Positions 17,520 through 26,791 of a DNA stretch of 64,000 nucleotides are shown here, piece after piece. The notes under the pieces are model-generated. The model saw nothing but the letters and a program-made list of their open reading frames with translations. It made no database searches and was not told the DNA's origin. Origin of the DNA: Umboniibacter marinipuniceus (GTDB lineage Bacteria; Pseudomonadota; Gammaproteobacteria; Pseudomonadales; DSM-25080); the NCBI RefSeq assembly GCF_003688415.1, contig NZ_REFJ01000001.1, positions 230,645 through 294,644 on the forward strand, written 5' to 3'. The position numbers were made by a program, and so were the translations under genes. Numbering within the stretch: the first letter of the stretch is position 1; every line of letters begins with the position of its first letter.

Positions 17520-18268
17520 GAGAACAATAGCCCGCCGTTGGTATCCAGATTTACCCCTGTTAGGAATGAAGAGTCCGTTGACGCGAGGAATGCAACTACG
17601 TCTCCCATCTCGTCAGGGTGTCCCTCTCGCTTCAAAGGAGTGCTGTTGGCAACGTTTGAGCGTACGTTATCTTGTGTGAACGTATCGTGGAAAGTGGTGC
17701 TAATCATCCCTGGGCAAATTGCATTAACACGAATACCCTGGGGGCCAAGCTCTTTCGCCATTGCGCGGGTGAAGGTCATGACAGCTCCCTTCGATGTTGC
17801 GTAAGCCGAAGCCCCCGGGCCGCCACCGTCTCGCCCTGCCTGCGAAGCCAAATTGATAATACTTGCGCCATTTCGCATAACGGGTACAACCGCTTTTGTA
17901 AGGAGAAAGGTGCTATGAAGGTTCAGTCGAAGTACTTGATCAAAGAAATCTTCATCCATTTCAAGGAGTGGCTTTCTGGCCACGAGGCCACCGGCAACAT
18001 TGACTAGAATATCAACCGTATCGCCAAAGTTCTCCAATGCCGCGTCAACTAGACTCTGCGCTCCGTCAGCGGTCGTTACGTCGGCCTTTACGATGATTGC
18101 CTCGCCACCTGCTTCGCGGATTTCAGCAAGCGTTCGCTCTGCATTTTCCTGGTTGCCATAATAGTTAACAACTACCTTGGCGCCCTCGGACGCAAGCTTT
18201 AGTGATATAGATTTACCGATATCACGTGACCCGCCGCTAACGATTGCGACTTTGTTCTTTAGTTTCAT
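17516..18268 (-). CDS. SDR-family reductase, probable DEH (uronate) reductase
   Basis: Short-chain dehydrogenase of 250 residues. The dinucleotide motif SGGSRDIGKS (11-20), the NVAGG strand and the catalytic YATSK (Tyr156, Lys160) are visible. In the alginate unit it most likely reduces 4-deoxy-L-erythro-5-hexoseulose uronate (DEH) to KDG, like the SDR A1-R of Sphingomonas. The frame opens at 18304, eight bases after the PL17 stop, but an internal ATG at 18268 gives the standard SDR N-terminus and a GGA ribosome site. The beta-hydroxyacid dehydrogenase at 10586 is a rival for the same step. Confidence 0.87.
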   Translation of the reverse strand: MKLKNKVAIVSGGSRDIGKSISLKLASEGAKVVVNYYGNQENAERTLAEIREAGGEAIIVKADVTTADGAQSLVDAALENFGDTVDILVNVAGGLVARKPLLEMDEDFFDQVLRLNLHSTFLLTKAVVPVMRNGASIINLASQAGRDGGGPGASAYATSKGAVMTFTRAMAKELGPQGIRVNAICPGMISTTFHDTFTQDNVRSNVANSTPLKREGHPDEMGDVVAFLASTDSSFLTGVNLDTNGGLLFS

Positions 18269-18311
18269 AGCAATGTCCAAATCTGTTGAAAAATTTCTAT
18301 TCATTCCGAGT

Positions 18312-20462
18312 CTACTCGCAGGTCAATTCTGCAGATTCGCTAATGCCTGCCGCATCTTGCGCTATCGCCACTGCGCACTGAGAGCCGTCGGTTAACGAAA
18401 TGTAAACAGTGAGTCCGTTTTCATCTTCAATGACATCCATCGCAGCCACGCGACTACTCGCCTCCAGGGTATACTCCTTAGCTGGGTTATATTCACCGTG
18501 TGGCTCGAATAAGCTCACAAAGCGGTTCTGCGCGGCACCTTGGATACGGGTAATGAAGGCCTGTTGATGAACTAAGTTGAAGTCAGGATCGTTCGCGCCC
18601 GTTTCTACGTACAGCACTTGTGCTCGATCCGGAAGAATTGAACTGTGGGTATAGAAACGATTATTTTCGCCTAAAACGGTGTGCTGAGTCAGCCCAGCTC
18701 CTGGTTGGGCGGTGCCGCGGAGCCATAAGTGCTGATAGCCGTTACGATCTGATAGTGGCTGCAGTGAGGGTTCACTGTGAATGTCGGTGGAAGTATTAAT
18801 GAGCTGGCCGTTGTAGTGAACGGGAAGGTCTAGCGTGCTCTCGGTTTCTGCCTCGACGTCAAAAATATCCAAAACGACCGACTCACCTGCTAAATCAAAA
18901 CTAACCAGTGTTCTACCTAGTAGCACGCCATCGTAGGCTGTATTGATTGTCGCGCTAGTGAGTACTAACTCCTCGCTAACGTTGAAGGTATTAAGGGTTG
19001 GTGCATTTAAATTGCCTAATTTAACGTCACCATCAAAATGAGAGGTTTCGTTAACTACCAAGGTATTGTGGGCAATTGTTTGCTTGGCATAGGTTTCGTT
19101 TTCAGGCAGATAGCGTCCGCCGTTTTTGGATTCGATATTGAGAAATCTTGCCGCGCCGTAATCCGTATAGACCTCTTCGCCACGGTCAAACCATTGAATG
19201 CTCAGCTTGTCGAAATGCCCATGCCCTAGGCCCTGCGACGTGGCCTTAAACACTAAAGCCTGCCCTTCAGAGCCAACCAGAACGGAATCATTACTCCGCA
19301 ATACAACAAGTGCTCCCTGATCATCATTGGGGCCGTCAAGAAAAGCTTGAGAGCGCATTTGATAGTCCTCGGCTAGATTGTCATCTAGCGCTTGAGCGAC
19401 TAGTAAGCCATCCCCACTGAGAATGGTTTGATCTTGTGCGTCCGCAACACTTAAAAGGCTTCTATCACCTGTTTGCGAGTAGGCAATGGCTACCGCGAGA
19501 ACAAGTTCGTCGGTCACGATCCCCTTTGATTTGATTGCGTCGTTGATGCCGAAAAATAGACCGTCGTAACTAAGTTGGATAGTGGTATCAATCGCTTTGA
19601 GCAGCAGGTTGTCACGATATTCAAAGATGCGTAGGTTAGGGCGATTATTCTCAATAGCCTTTGCAAAGGTCACAAACGGCATCAGCGCGTAGCGCTGGTA
19701 GTATGGGCCTTCAGAATAGTAACCGTCCGACGAAAAGAGCTCGTCAATCTGTTTTAGAAAACCGCCTTCACCGGAAAGTTCTAGGTCATAGAGGGCTCGA
19801 TCTACCCATAGAGGTTCGTCGAGGACAAAGCCCGTCATGCCAACAGCTGCTGTCACCCACGTGCCGTGATTATGCACTTTGTTGAAAGTGGTTGGGGAAT
19901 CCTCGGAGAGAAAGAGCGCCATTGGTCGGAGAACGCCGGCTTCAATACGATCTCGCTCTGAGCTGCTTAGGGAGTTGTAAACCAAATCATAAGCTTGAAT
20001 TGAATACACAAGCCAAACGGCCTCATTAAGGCTTTGCCAAAACAACCTACCTGGGTTAGTCGCATTAGGGCGATGTTTCGGGTGGAGCGAGAGGTTTGGA
20101 TATAACTCAGCATACTCAAGCAGCGTGTCGCGAACGAAGTCCGAGTAGCGCTCGTCTCCTGAAACTTGGAATGCGATGCCCGCGTCATAGAGTAGGCGAT
20201 AGTTGAGCTTGTGTTGCTCGTGAGTGTAACCGCCGCCCGAATCAACCGGAACAGGGACGTCGACCCCTGATTCGATGATTGGCTCTAGTCGAGTCAGCAA
20301 GTCGTTGTAAGCAACTGTGAACCTTCCTGAAGGGCTATCTACCGCCTGACGCATCGTATCGACGTCGTCAGTGTTGATAACCAAATTTGGATGCGCCGCC
20401 GCGGCAGAGGATGCATAGCTTATAAAAAAGATAGTAATAAATGAACGAAATAGGACAAACAT
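18312..20462 (-). CDS. Exolytic oligoalginate lyase, PL17
   Basis: Exported alginate oligosaccharide lyase of 716 residues releasing unsaturated monouronate. A signal peptide (to about residue 22, ending ASSAAAAH) leads into an alpha/alpha-toroid domain and a C-terminal heparinase II/III-like beta-sheet domain with GHGHFDKLSIQWF. Asn198-His199 and Tyr255 keep the spacing of Asn201, His202 and Tyr258 of Saccharophagus Alg17c. It is encoded 22 bp after the PL6 gene. The acting compartment is probably the periplasm; the N-terminus has no lipobox. Confidence 0.93.
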   Translation of the reverse strand: MFVLFRSFITIFFISYASSAAAAHPNLVINTDDVDTMRQAVDSPSGRFTVAYNDLLTRLEPIIESGVDVPVPVDSGGGYTHEQHKLNYRLLYDAGIAFQVSGDERYSDFVRDTLLEYAELYPNLSLHPKHRPNATNPGRLFWQSLNEAVWLVYSIQAYDLVYNSLSSSERDRIEAGVLRPMALFLSEDSPTTFNKVHNHGTWVTAAVGMTGFVLDEPLWVDRALYDLELSGEGGFLKQIDELFSSDGYYSEGPYYQRYALMPFVTFAKAIENNRPNLRIFEYRDNLLLKAIDTTIQLSYDGLFFGINDAIKSKGIVTDELVLAVAIAYSQTGDRSLLSVADAQDQTILSGDGLLVAQALDDNLAEDYQMRSQAFLDGPNDDQGALVVLRSNDSVLVGSEGQALVFKATSQGLGHGHFDKLSIQWFDRGEEVYTDYGAARFLNIESKNGGRYLPENETYAKQTIAHNTLVVNETSHFDGDVKLGNLNAPTLNTFNVSEELVLTSATINTAYDGVLLGRTLVSFDLAGESVVLDIFDVEAETESTLDLPVHYNGQLINTSTDIHSEPSLQPLSDRNGYQHLWLRGTAQPGAGLTQHTVLGENNRFYTHSSILPDRAQVLYVETGANDPDFNLVHQQAFITRIQGAAQNRFVSLFEPHGEYNPAKEYTLEASSRVAAMDVIEDENGLTVYISLTDGSQCAVAIAQDAAGISESAELTCE

Positions 20463-20484
20463 ACTTAGTACTCTCTACGGGCTA

Positions 20485-22701
20485 TTAGCAGGATGGATTG
20501 TCTAAATGCGCGGTATGGTTGCCGGGAGCAACGAGCTCTACCACTGAGATTTCGCCGGTGCTCTGGAAGCAATTTGATTCAATTCGGCTAATCGGCTCCC
20601 CGACGGTATGCTCAATGACTATCGGTCCGCTATTCTTGAAGCTATTTTCTTTGATGGATGTCACCTGAACCCCGTGAAGATAGACTAGGGCTTCGCTTGA
20701 ACCGACATTATCGATGTTGTTATTGGCGAGCAAGAAGTGGGGGCCGAAAGTGCTTTCATCTCTCCCACCGCGATAAAGTGAGATGAGCGATCCCTTTACA
20801 TTTGAAAGCGTATTGTCGGTAATGGTGACGTATTCGGCGTTGTAGATACCGAGGTCATCAATTTCCTTGTCGAGTACGAGGAGATTGCCGCTGACATCTG
20901 AGATCGTATTTCCTTGGATAATTATCTCGGTAGCAAACGCTCGTGCACCCGATTCGAAAAGATGGAAAGAACGGTTAATATCCAATGATTCAAAGGTGTT
21001 GTTAAGGAGTTCAAGTCGATAGTTTCTGAACATCCCCCACTTCTGAGTGCGAATAACTGTATTCCCTGAAGAGTCGGGGCTTTCGGCGCCGGAAATAGTA
21101 AGTCCTTCAAGCCTTAAACTACCGTGATTGCGGATTTCGAATAACGTTTGACGCTCGAAACTGATTGTAGTCTCGGATGGATCCTTAGCCACGATGGAAA
21201 TAATTCTACTGACCGGAAGCACCTTGCGCACATTATAGCTACCGGGCGACAGAACAATCACATCGCCATCCTGAGCGGCCTCGATGGCGTCAAAAATGGC
21301 GTCTTCATTCGGAGAAATAGTAATTTCGCGGCCAGCTCCGAAATAAATATCGCTGCGCTTTTTCTCGTACCATTGCGGGCCAACGGCCTCAAAAGTTGCC
21401 GCTTGCAGACGGCTGGCGCCGATCCGTAAATTATCTTTGGTCGACAATAGCCCGCGCTCATCGCGAGCTAGTTGGTCTTCATCGAGAGTGTCGCTACGGC
21501 CCAACATCTCGTCGTTGAATCCTACCGTCAAGTTGTTGCTGAAGTTAATGCCATCAACGCTATCAAAAGCGGTGAATGGCGATTTGCCATCGGTGTTTAC
21601 AATTAAATTGTTTCTGAAAGTTGAATTTATGGGCGCTGCAGAGCGCTCATCGTCGCTGCCTGCAGCGAACTGAATGTGGGAGACATCAACTAGGGTATTG
21701 TTCTCGATGAGTGCGTTGTCGACTTGGTGGTAGCGATTAATCGGTGAGTTCGGTACGCCGTTCATTACAGTAAATCCACTGCCAAATCGGTAGCCACGCA
21801 GCCCTTCAAAGTAGTTGTTGCGAACGACTTGGTCTGCGTTAATGATGCGAACACCGCCAGTATGATCGACGCCGTTACCTAGAAAAACGTTTCCTTCAAT
21901 CAAGTTTCCGTTGCCATGGCGAAGTGTGAGCGTCCCGCGCGCTTCGTAGAAGAGATTGTTCCGGATTGTGTTTTTGCCAGACTTAACGGATATGATCTCT
22001 ACTTCGCCATTGGTGCGATCGAAGACGTTATTTTCAACAAGCGTGAAAGAATCGCTAAGGGAGTAATGGGAGGTGCCAATACGCAGCGTTTCGCCGCCAT
22101 TGGAGCCGAGCTCGGGGCGATGGCCGAAGTAGTTGTGATCAATGCGGTGATGGTTGCTCTGGCTTTCTTCAGTGTTAAGCCGAACTGCAAAGGTCACGCC
22201 TTTGTTTGTCTTACCGACAAACGCACTATGATCGACACGATTTCGCTGGCCATACATTGAGACCCAAAAATCGGACTCGAAGCGATCAGGGTTGCTATAG
22301 TTCTCAATCACAACATTAGTTACCCGCGAGTCAAACGCAACGGCTTCCTTGTTGCGGCGAAACTCGATCACTGCACTGCTTGGGGTGTAACCATCTCTAA
22401 ATGTTAGGCCTGAAACGATCAAGTGCTGACCTACTAAACGAAGGTTTGACTGCCCTGTAAGAATAACTTTGCCAGCCTCTTCGGCGCTCAGTGTTATCGG
22501 TTCCTCAGCGGTCCCTTGACCAGCTAAAAGTAATTCGAAGTCTTCCCACTCTCCATTTGCGAGCACGACGTTATCTCCCGCCTCCAATGACTTGGCGATC
22601 GATTCATAATCTGACGGTGAGGTGACGAAGTAATTCTCTGCAATGGAGCAGGTGCAAATAAAGCCAGTAGCTAATGCCGCTATTTTGGAGCGTAGTTTCA
22701 T
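20485..22701 (-). CDS. Alginate lyase, PL6 (chondroitinase-B-like)
   Basis: Exported polysaccharide lyase of 738 residues, first gene of the minus-strand alginate unit. A signal peptide of about 21 residues (KLRSKIAALATGFICTCSIA) is followed by a right-handed parallel beta-helix with SGLTFRDGYTPSS, NRVDHSAFVGKTNKGVT and NHHRIDHNYFGHRP coils typical of PL6. A second beta-helix from about residue 450 gives the two-domain AlyGC-like architecture. It should cut alginate to oligomers for PL17. The stop is 22 bp before PL17. Confidence 0.9.
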   Translation of the reverse strand: MKLRSKIAALATGFICTCSIAENYFVTSPSDYESIAKSLEAGDNVVLANGEWEDFELLLAGQGTAEEPITLSAEEAGKVILTGQSNLRLVGQHLIVSGLTFRDGYTPSSAVIEFRRNKEAVAFDSRVTNVVIENYSNPDRFESDFWVSMYGQRNRVDHSAFVGKTNKGVTFAVRLNTEESQSNHHRIDHNYFGHRPELGSNGGETLRIGTSHYSLSDSFTLVENNVFDRTNGEVEIISVKSGKNTIRNNLFYEARGTLTLRHGNGNLIEGNVFLGNGVDHTGGVRIINADQVVRNNYFEGLRGYRFGSGFTVMNGVPNSPINRYHQVDNALIENNTLVDVSHIQFAAGSDDERSAAPINSTFRNNLIVNTDGKSPFTAFDSVDGINFSNNLTVGFNDEMLGRSDTLDEDQLARDERGLLSTKDNLRIGASRLQAATFEAVGPQWYEKKRSDIYFGAGREITISPNEDAIFDAIEAAQDGDVIVLSPGSYNVRKVLPVSRIISIVAKDPSETTISFERQTLFEIRNHGSLRLEGLTISGAESPDSSGNTVIRTQKWGMFRNYRLELLNNTFESLDINRSFHLFESGARAFATEIIIQGNTISDVSGNLLVLDKEIDDLGIYNAEYVTITDNTLSNVKGSLISLYRGGRDESTFGPHFLLANNNIDNVGSSEALVYLHGVQVTSIKENSFKNSGPIVIEHTVGEPISRIESNCFQSTGEISVVELVAPGNHTAHLDNPSC

Positions 22702-22794
22702 TATTATGTCCTTCTTGAATTTCGGCGTGTTTCGGTGCGCCGAAACTGATCGCTTGGCTCATTAATGTAATTATCGCAAACACAATTGTCAATC

Positions 22795-22808
22795 AATTGG
22801 TCATACAA
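22795..22808. promoter_or_regulatory. Operator candidate AATTGGTCATACAA
   Basis: Identical over 13 bases to the left arm of the inverted repeat before the GntR gene (15061-15073). It lies 94 bp before the PL6 start. Confidence 0.55.
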
Positions 22809-22947
22809 ATGGCTCGGCGCTAGCGGTTTGTTTGGCTTGATGACCGTTACTGCTTTGAACGAGTTTCGGAAAGAAAGTTATCAGTTTCCCCCTGTTTATC
22901 CGTTATTAAGGCACTGATTTAACGCGCTTCAGCCAATTTAGCTCATT

Positions 22948-22960
22948 TTGGTAATGCCAA
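22948..22960. promoter_or_regulatory. TTGGTAATGCCAA palindrome
   Basis: Same TTGG-N5-CCAA element as at 11858-11870, one base different, again upstream of an alginate-locus TonB receptor (about 204 bp). Confidence 0.45.
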
Positions 22961-23163
22961 TTTATCTACTATGTTCATAACAATATGATTGACAAGGCAG
23001 TAATTCGCTGACAAAGTTGGATATAAGAGTTAGGTTGCTGCTAACGCTATTCCGCTGCAGTACTACTCGAACTCAAGATGGCTTTAGCGATTAGCCTCTC
23101 GAGATAAAACCAAATAAATAATAAATCAATAAAATCTGTAATACACATTTGGGGGAAGTTCTA

Positions 23164-26100
23164 ATGAATAAATTCTCAGCTAGGGATGAAGGCACTCGGC
23201 CGTCATTTCGTCAGTGCGCGTTGGTTACGGCTATTGCCGCAGCAACGCCATTCCTCGGCAGCAACGTTTTCGCACAGGAAGCAGAACAGCCAGCTGTGGA
23301 GTCTGAAGCGGTAGAAGAGGTTTTGGTAACGGGTTCTCGGGCAACTAACCGAAACCGGATCGAAATCAAACGCAATGCGACTTCGATTGTCGATGGCCTT
23401 TCGGCTAGTGATATTGGGGACCTACCCGCTCTGTCAATTGGTGAAGCACTGGAGTCAATCACGGGTGTCTCGTCTCACCGCGAGAACGGCGGCGCCACGG
23501 AAGTGTCCATTCGCGGATTGGGGCCGTACTTAAGCGCCACAACCTTTAATGGTCGCGAGGCGACTAATGGTAGTGGTGACCGTTCAGTTAACTTCTCTCA
23601 GTTCCCGTCCGAGCTTATGAATAAGATTGCTGTCTATAAGACTCAAGACGCTAGTCTTATCGAAGGCGGCGTAGCCGGTTTAATCGAATTAGAGACTCTG
23701 AAGCCGCTGAGCTATGACGAACAGCGAATTCAAGTGGACCTGAAGGGTAACTACAACCCAGACCAGCAAGATATTGAGGATTCAATGGCTGGAGATTGGG
23801 GGCATCGTGCCACGTTCAGCTTTGTAGATCAGTTTAACTTTGAAGGAATGGGTGATGTAGGTGTGTCATTCGGCTATCAAGTGAGTGATATTTCTCAACC
23901 TGAGCAAGAAGTTCGCTCATCTAGCCCGTCTGGTAGCTCTATCTATGCATGTTTGAATGATCCAGCTGCTACCTGGGAAGGTTATTACTACGCAGGTGAT
24001 AGTGATTGCGAAGATCAGCGTGCCGATGCGCCATACGATCCAGATGGCGATGGAGATTTCTCTGAAAGCAATCAAGGCTATATCACTAAGATTGACCCAG
24101 CGACCGGTAAGGCCTACAGCGATGGCTTAGCCTACGCGTTTGCGCCGAGCTCTCGCGGTTATCGCCAAAACGATACGTCCGATGAGCGTGATGCTGTGTT
24201 CTTAGCACTTCAATGGCAGCCGAATGAAGATTGGGACGTCAACTTCGACATGCAGCTTTCTGATCGAGTTCAGTCTGAGCAGCGTCACGACCTTAACTTT
24301 GCAAACCAAAAACGTTCTACTGAGAATGTAACTGGCCCAGGCCTTGTTACTACCTCAAGTGGTGCGATCCTAGAGTGGGTTGGTGAAACGGCTATTGAAT
24401 CTAATAGTGAAGTATTCTCCCGCTCCGAAGACTACAAAGGTTTCGGTCTAAATATTGCGCATCAGCTTACCGACAAACTAAGTGTATCGGTAGACTATGG
24501 TTTCTCTGAGACAACTCGCGAAGAGCTTCAGGTTTCATTAAGAACCCAGTCAGACAATCAAGACATCTACAATATGGACACTGCTGCGGGCTATCGCCCC
24601 TTAGTACATTGGGATCGCTATTCAGGTATCCCTCAGTACACTATTACCGACTTTGACGTCACTGACCACACGTTATTCTCTGATGAATATCGTGCTCGTA
24701 TTGACTCAGACGTAGATCGCACCAATACCGTTGAGGCGTTCCGAGCTGATTTTGACTATGAGATGGAAGGCGATTTCTTTACGGGTATTGAGGGTGGTAT
24801 CCGTGTCTCTGAGCTTAGTTACCTAAACTTGGGCGGCACACGTTATACTACGCCAAACCTAGACGACAGCTCGCAAGCGGAGCGCGATGCCATTGAGGCC
24901 ATCAACCAAGCTTGTGCCGTCGACTTTCCTGAAGATGGCTTCCTTTCGAGTGAGCGCTCAGGCGACCTAATTACCACTGTTGATTCATCTGGCAATGTAG
25001 TTTCGTCTTCAAATAGTTGGGCAACATTCGACACCATGTGTGTCACCAACATGATTCTTGATTTCCATGGCGAAGACTTCGCTTATCCTGATCAGCAACG
25101 CGTAAGCCCAAGTACTACGGATGTCACTGAGTCGACGACCTCTGCTTACCTGATGGCAAATTTTGCAACGGAAATCAGCAACCTTCCACTACGTGGTAAC
25201 TTCGGTGTGCGAGTTGTGAATACTGATGTTGAGTCAGTTGGCTATCGTACTGATTATGAAATTATCACGGATTCAAGCGGCTTCCTGAGCATGCAACCTG
25301 TTCCTGGAGCGGATCTTGAGAGAGTGGTAGCCGGAGACGACTACACTGAAGTGCTTCCGAGCATGAATGTTGTGCTAGATCTTACCGATGACATGCTACT
25401 TCGCGGTGGTATCTTTAAAGGTATGTCTCGTCCAGACCCAAGTGATTTGAATTACAACCGTGGTTTCCGTGTTAATACTGCAACCGATATCACGGATCCA
25501 AATGACTTAATTACTGATGTTAGCGCGTCAGGTAATCCAGCTACCGGTCCGTTGACATCTTGGAACTTCGACGCGAGTTGGGAGTGGTATCCTAACGAAG
25601 ATTCGATGTTATCTGTTGGTGTCTATCATAAGACTTTCACAGGCGGTTTCGAGCAGGTTTCTGTTGCTGAATCGTTCACCGTAGATGGCCAGACAATTGA
25701 GTCTGAAGTTCTTCTGCGTGATACGGTAGAAGAAACTAATGGCCTGTCGGGTGTTGAAGTTTCTGCGTCACACCGTCTTTCATACTTGCCAAGTTTCTTG
25801 AGTGGCTTAGGTGTAAAAGCGAGCTACAACTACGCTGATTCTGACTTCGAGTTTGAAGATGAAAACTATGGAGATGTTTCGGTACGTAACCTAGACGGAA
25901 GCTATACCCAGACTAAGATTGGTATTGTAGCGCCAGGTAATCTTCCTGGGTTCTCAGAGCACGTGTTCTCAGGTCAAGTCTACTATCAGATTGCTGACTT
26001 TGACATGAGTGTGATTTACAAGTACCGCAGTGAATACTTCCAGCCTTATACCAGCAACGGCAATCGCCTTCGCTACGTAGGTGATGTGGGTGTATGGGAA

Positions 26101-26262
26101 GCCCGCGCAAGTTATGATATCAACGACACCTTCCAGGTGAAAATTGAAGCGATAAACTTGTTCAATGAGCCGAAGCAGCAGTACTTCTACGTGAGCGATA
26201 ACCTCGGTGAAGTAAACTCTTACGGTCCAAGAATCTTCCTAGGACTGCGTGCTAAGTTCTAA
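23164..26262 (+). CDS. TonB-dependent receptor, alginate locus (second)
   Basis: Outer-membrane receptor of about 1032 residues. The long N-terminus includes a signal region ending NVFAQE, a TonB-box-like EEVLVTGSRA, a plug with IGEALESITGV and VSIRGLGPYLS, and a barrel ending GLRAKF. The frame opens at TTG 23149; the ATG at 23164, preceded by GGGGGAAG, is the better start. It is divergent from the PL6-PL17 unit and shares promoter elements with the first alginate receptor. The two are not close copies and may take different oligomer sizes or compositions. Confidence 0.87.
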   Translation: MNKFSARDEGTRPSFRQCALVTAIAAATPFLGSNVFAQEAEQPAVESEAVEEVLVTGSRATNRNRIEIKRNATSIVDGLSASDIGDLPALSIGEALESITGVSSHRENGGATEVSIRGLGPYLSATTFNGREATNGSGDRSVNFSQFPSELMNKIAVYKTQDASLIEGGVAGLIELETLKPLSYDEQRIQVDLKGNYNPDQQDIEDSMAGDWGHRATFSFVDQFNFEGMGDVGVSFGYQVSDISQPEQEVRSSSPSGSSIYACLNDPAATWEGYYYAGDSDCEDQRADAPYDPDGDGDFSESNQGYITKIDPATGKAYSDGLAYAFAPSSRGYRQNDTSDERDAVFLALQWQPNEDWDVNFDMQLSDRVQSEQRHDLNFANQKRSTENVTGPGLVTTSSGAILEWVGETAIESNSEVFSRSEDYKGFGLNIAHQLTDKLSVSVDYGFSETTREELQVSLRTQSDNQDIYNMDTAAGYRPLVHWDRYSGIPQYTITDFDVTDHTLFSDEYRARIDSDVDRTNTVEAFRADFDYEMEGDFFTGIEGGIRVSELSYLNLGGTRYTTPNLDDSSQAERDAIEAINQACAVDFPEDGFLSSERSGDLITTVDSSGNVVSSSNSWATFDTMCVTNMILDFHGEDFAYPDQQRVSPSTTDVTESTTSAYLMANFATEISNLPLRGNFGVRVVNTDVESVGYRTDYEIITDSSGFLSMQPVPGADLERVVAGDDYTEVLPSMNVVLDLTDDMLLRGGIFKGMSRPDPSDLNYNRGFRVNTATDITDPNDLITDVSASGNPATGPLTSWNFDASWEWYPNEDSMLSVGVYHKTFTGGFEQVSVAESFTVDGQTIESEVLLRDTVEETNGLSGVEVSASHRLSYLPSFLSGLGVKASYNYADSDFEFEDENYGDVSVRNLDGSYTQTKIGIVAPGNLPGFSEHVFSGQVYYQIADFDMSVIYKYRSEYFQPYTSNGNRLRYVGDVGVWEARASYDINDTFQVKIEAINLFNEPKQQYFYVSDNLGEVNSYGPRIFLGLRAKF

Positions 26263-26314
26263 AGCTAAAGGTCTTAATGGCACAGTCAGCTGAATGACTT
26301 CCGTTGACTATCCT

Positions 26315-26370
26315 AAAGCCTTCTTAACAGAGCTCTTTAAAAAGAGGTCTCGTTGGGAAGGCTTTTTTTT
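26315..26370 (+). terminator. Intrinsic terminator after the second alginate receptor
   Basis: Outer stem AAAGCCTTC / GAAGGCTTT enclosing a second hairpin CTCTTT / AAAGAG, then eight T. A branched but convincing terminator 53 bp after the receptor stop. Confidence 0.8.
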
Positions 26371-26497
26371 GTATCGGAAATACTGATGAGCTTCGCGTAT
26401 CGTCCCTTTGAGTAATCACTACGAGTATCGTTGCTTAGGCGAAAGCAGCGGGTGTAAGTCGTCAAGCTAAGTTGCGGGATAGAGTGCCGTTGATAAG

Positions 26498-26650
26498 CGA
26501 ATGGAGGTTGTCAGAGTAAGCGAATGAGGGTTGTCAGAGTAAGCGAATGGAGGTTGTCAGAGTAAGCGAATGAGGGTTGTCAGAGTAAGCGAATGAGGGT
26601 TGTCAGAGTAAGCGAATGAGGGTTGTCAGGGTAAGCGAATGGGGGTTGTC
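26498..26650. repeat. 23-bp tandem repeat
   Basis: Six full copies and one partial copy of a 23-base unit, consensus CGAATGAGGGTTGTCAGAGT plus AAG, head to tail. Copies differ at only one or two positions (GGAGG for GAGGG; one AGGG). Intergenic; without spacers it is not a CRISPR array. Confidence 0.92.
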
Positions 26651-26732
26651 GAATTAATTGAACCTAACTGATTCGCTATCTTAAAGCTTAAGCGAAACGG
26701 TTGTGATTGGCGTCTCTCCAGTGTCTTCCCAG

Positions 26733-26764
26733 CTTCGATACCAGCCTGTAGACTGGTATCGAAG
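26733..26764. repeat. Perfect 12-bp inverted repeat near the GH20 3' end
   Basis: CTTCGATACCAG, an eight-base loop, then CTGGTATCGAAG. It lies 27 bp beyond the GH20 stop. There is no U-tract on the minus strand, so it may stabilise the mRNA end or bind protein rather than terminate. Confidence 0.7.
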
Positions 26765-26791
26765 TGGTAGGAACGAGAAACTAAAGACTAA

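Larger units (their letters stand above)
22702..23163. other. Divergent regulatory gap between PL6 and TonB receptor
   Basis: 462 bp, AT-rich, no gene seen. It separates the minus-strand lyase unit from a plus-strand TonB receptor and carries operator candidates at 22795 and 22948. Confidence 0.7.
26263..26791. other. 529-bp convergent gap
   Basis: No gene. It holds the receptor terminator, the 23-bp tandem repeat (26498-26650) and a strong perfect hairpin near the GH20 stop. Confidence 0.7.

Noticed and set aside
26498-26650. Possible CRISPR array
   Set aside because: The 23-bp units are directly adjacent with no spacers, and no cas genes are in the window.
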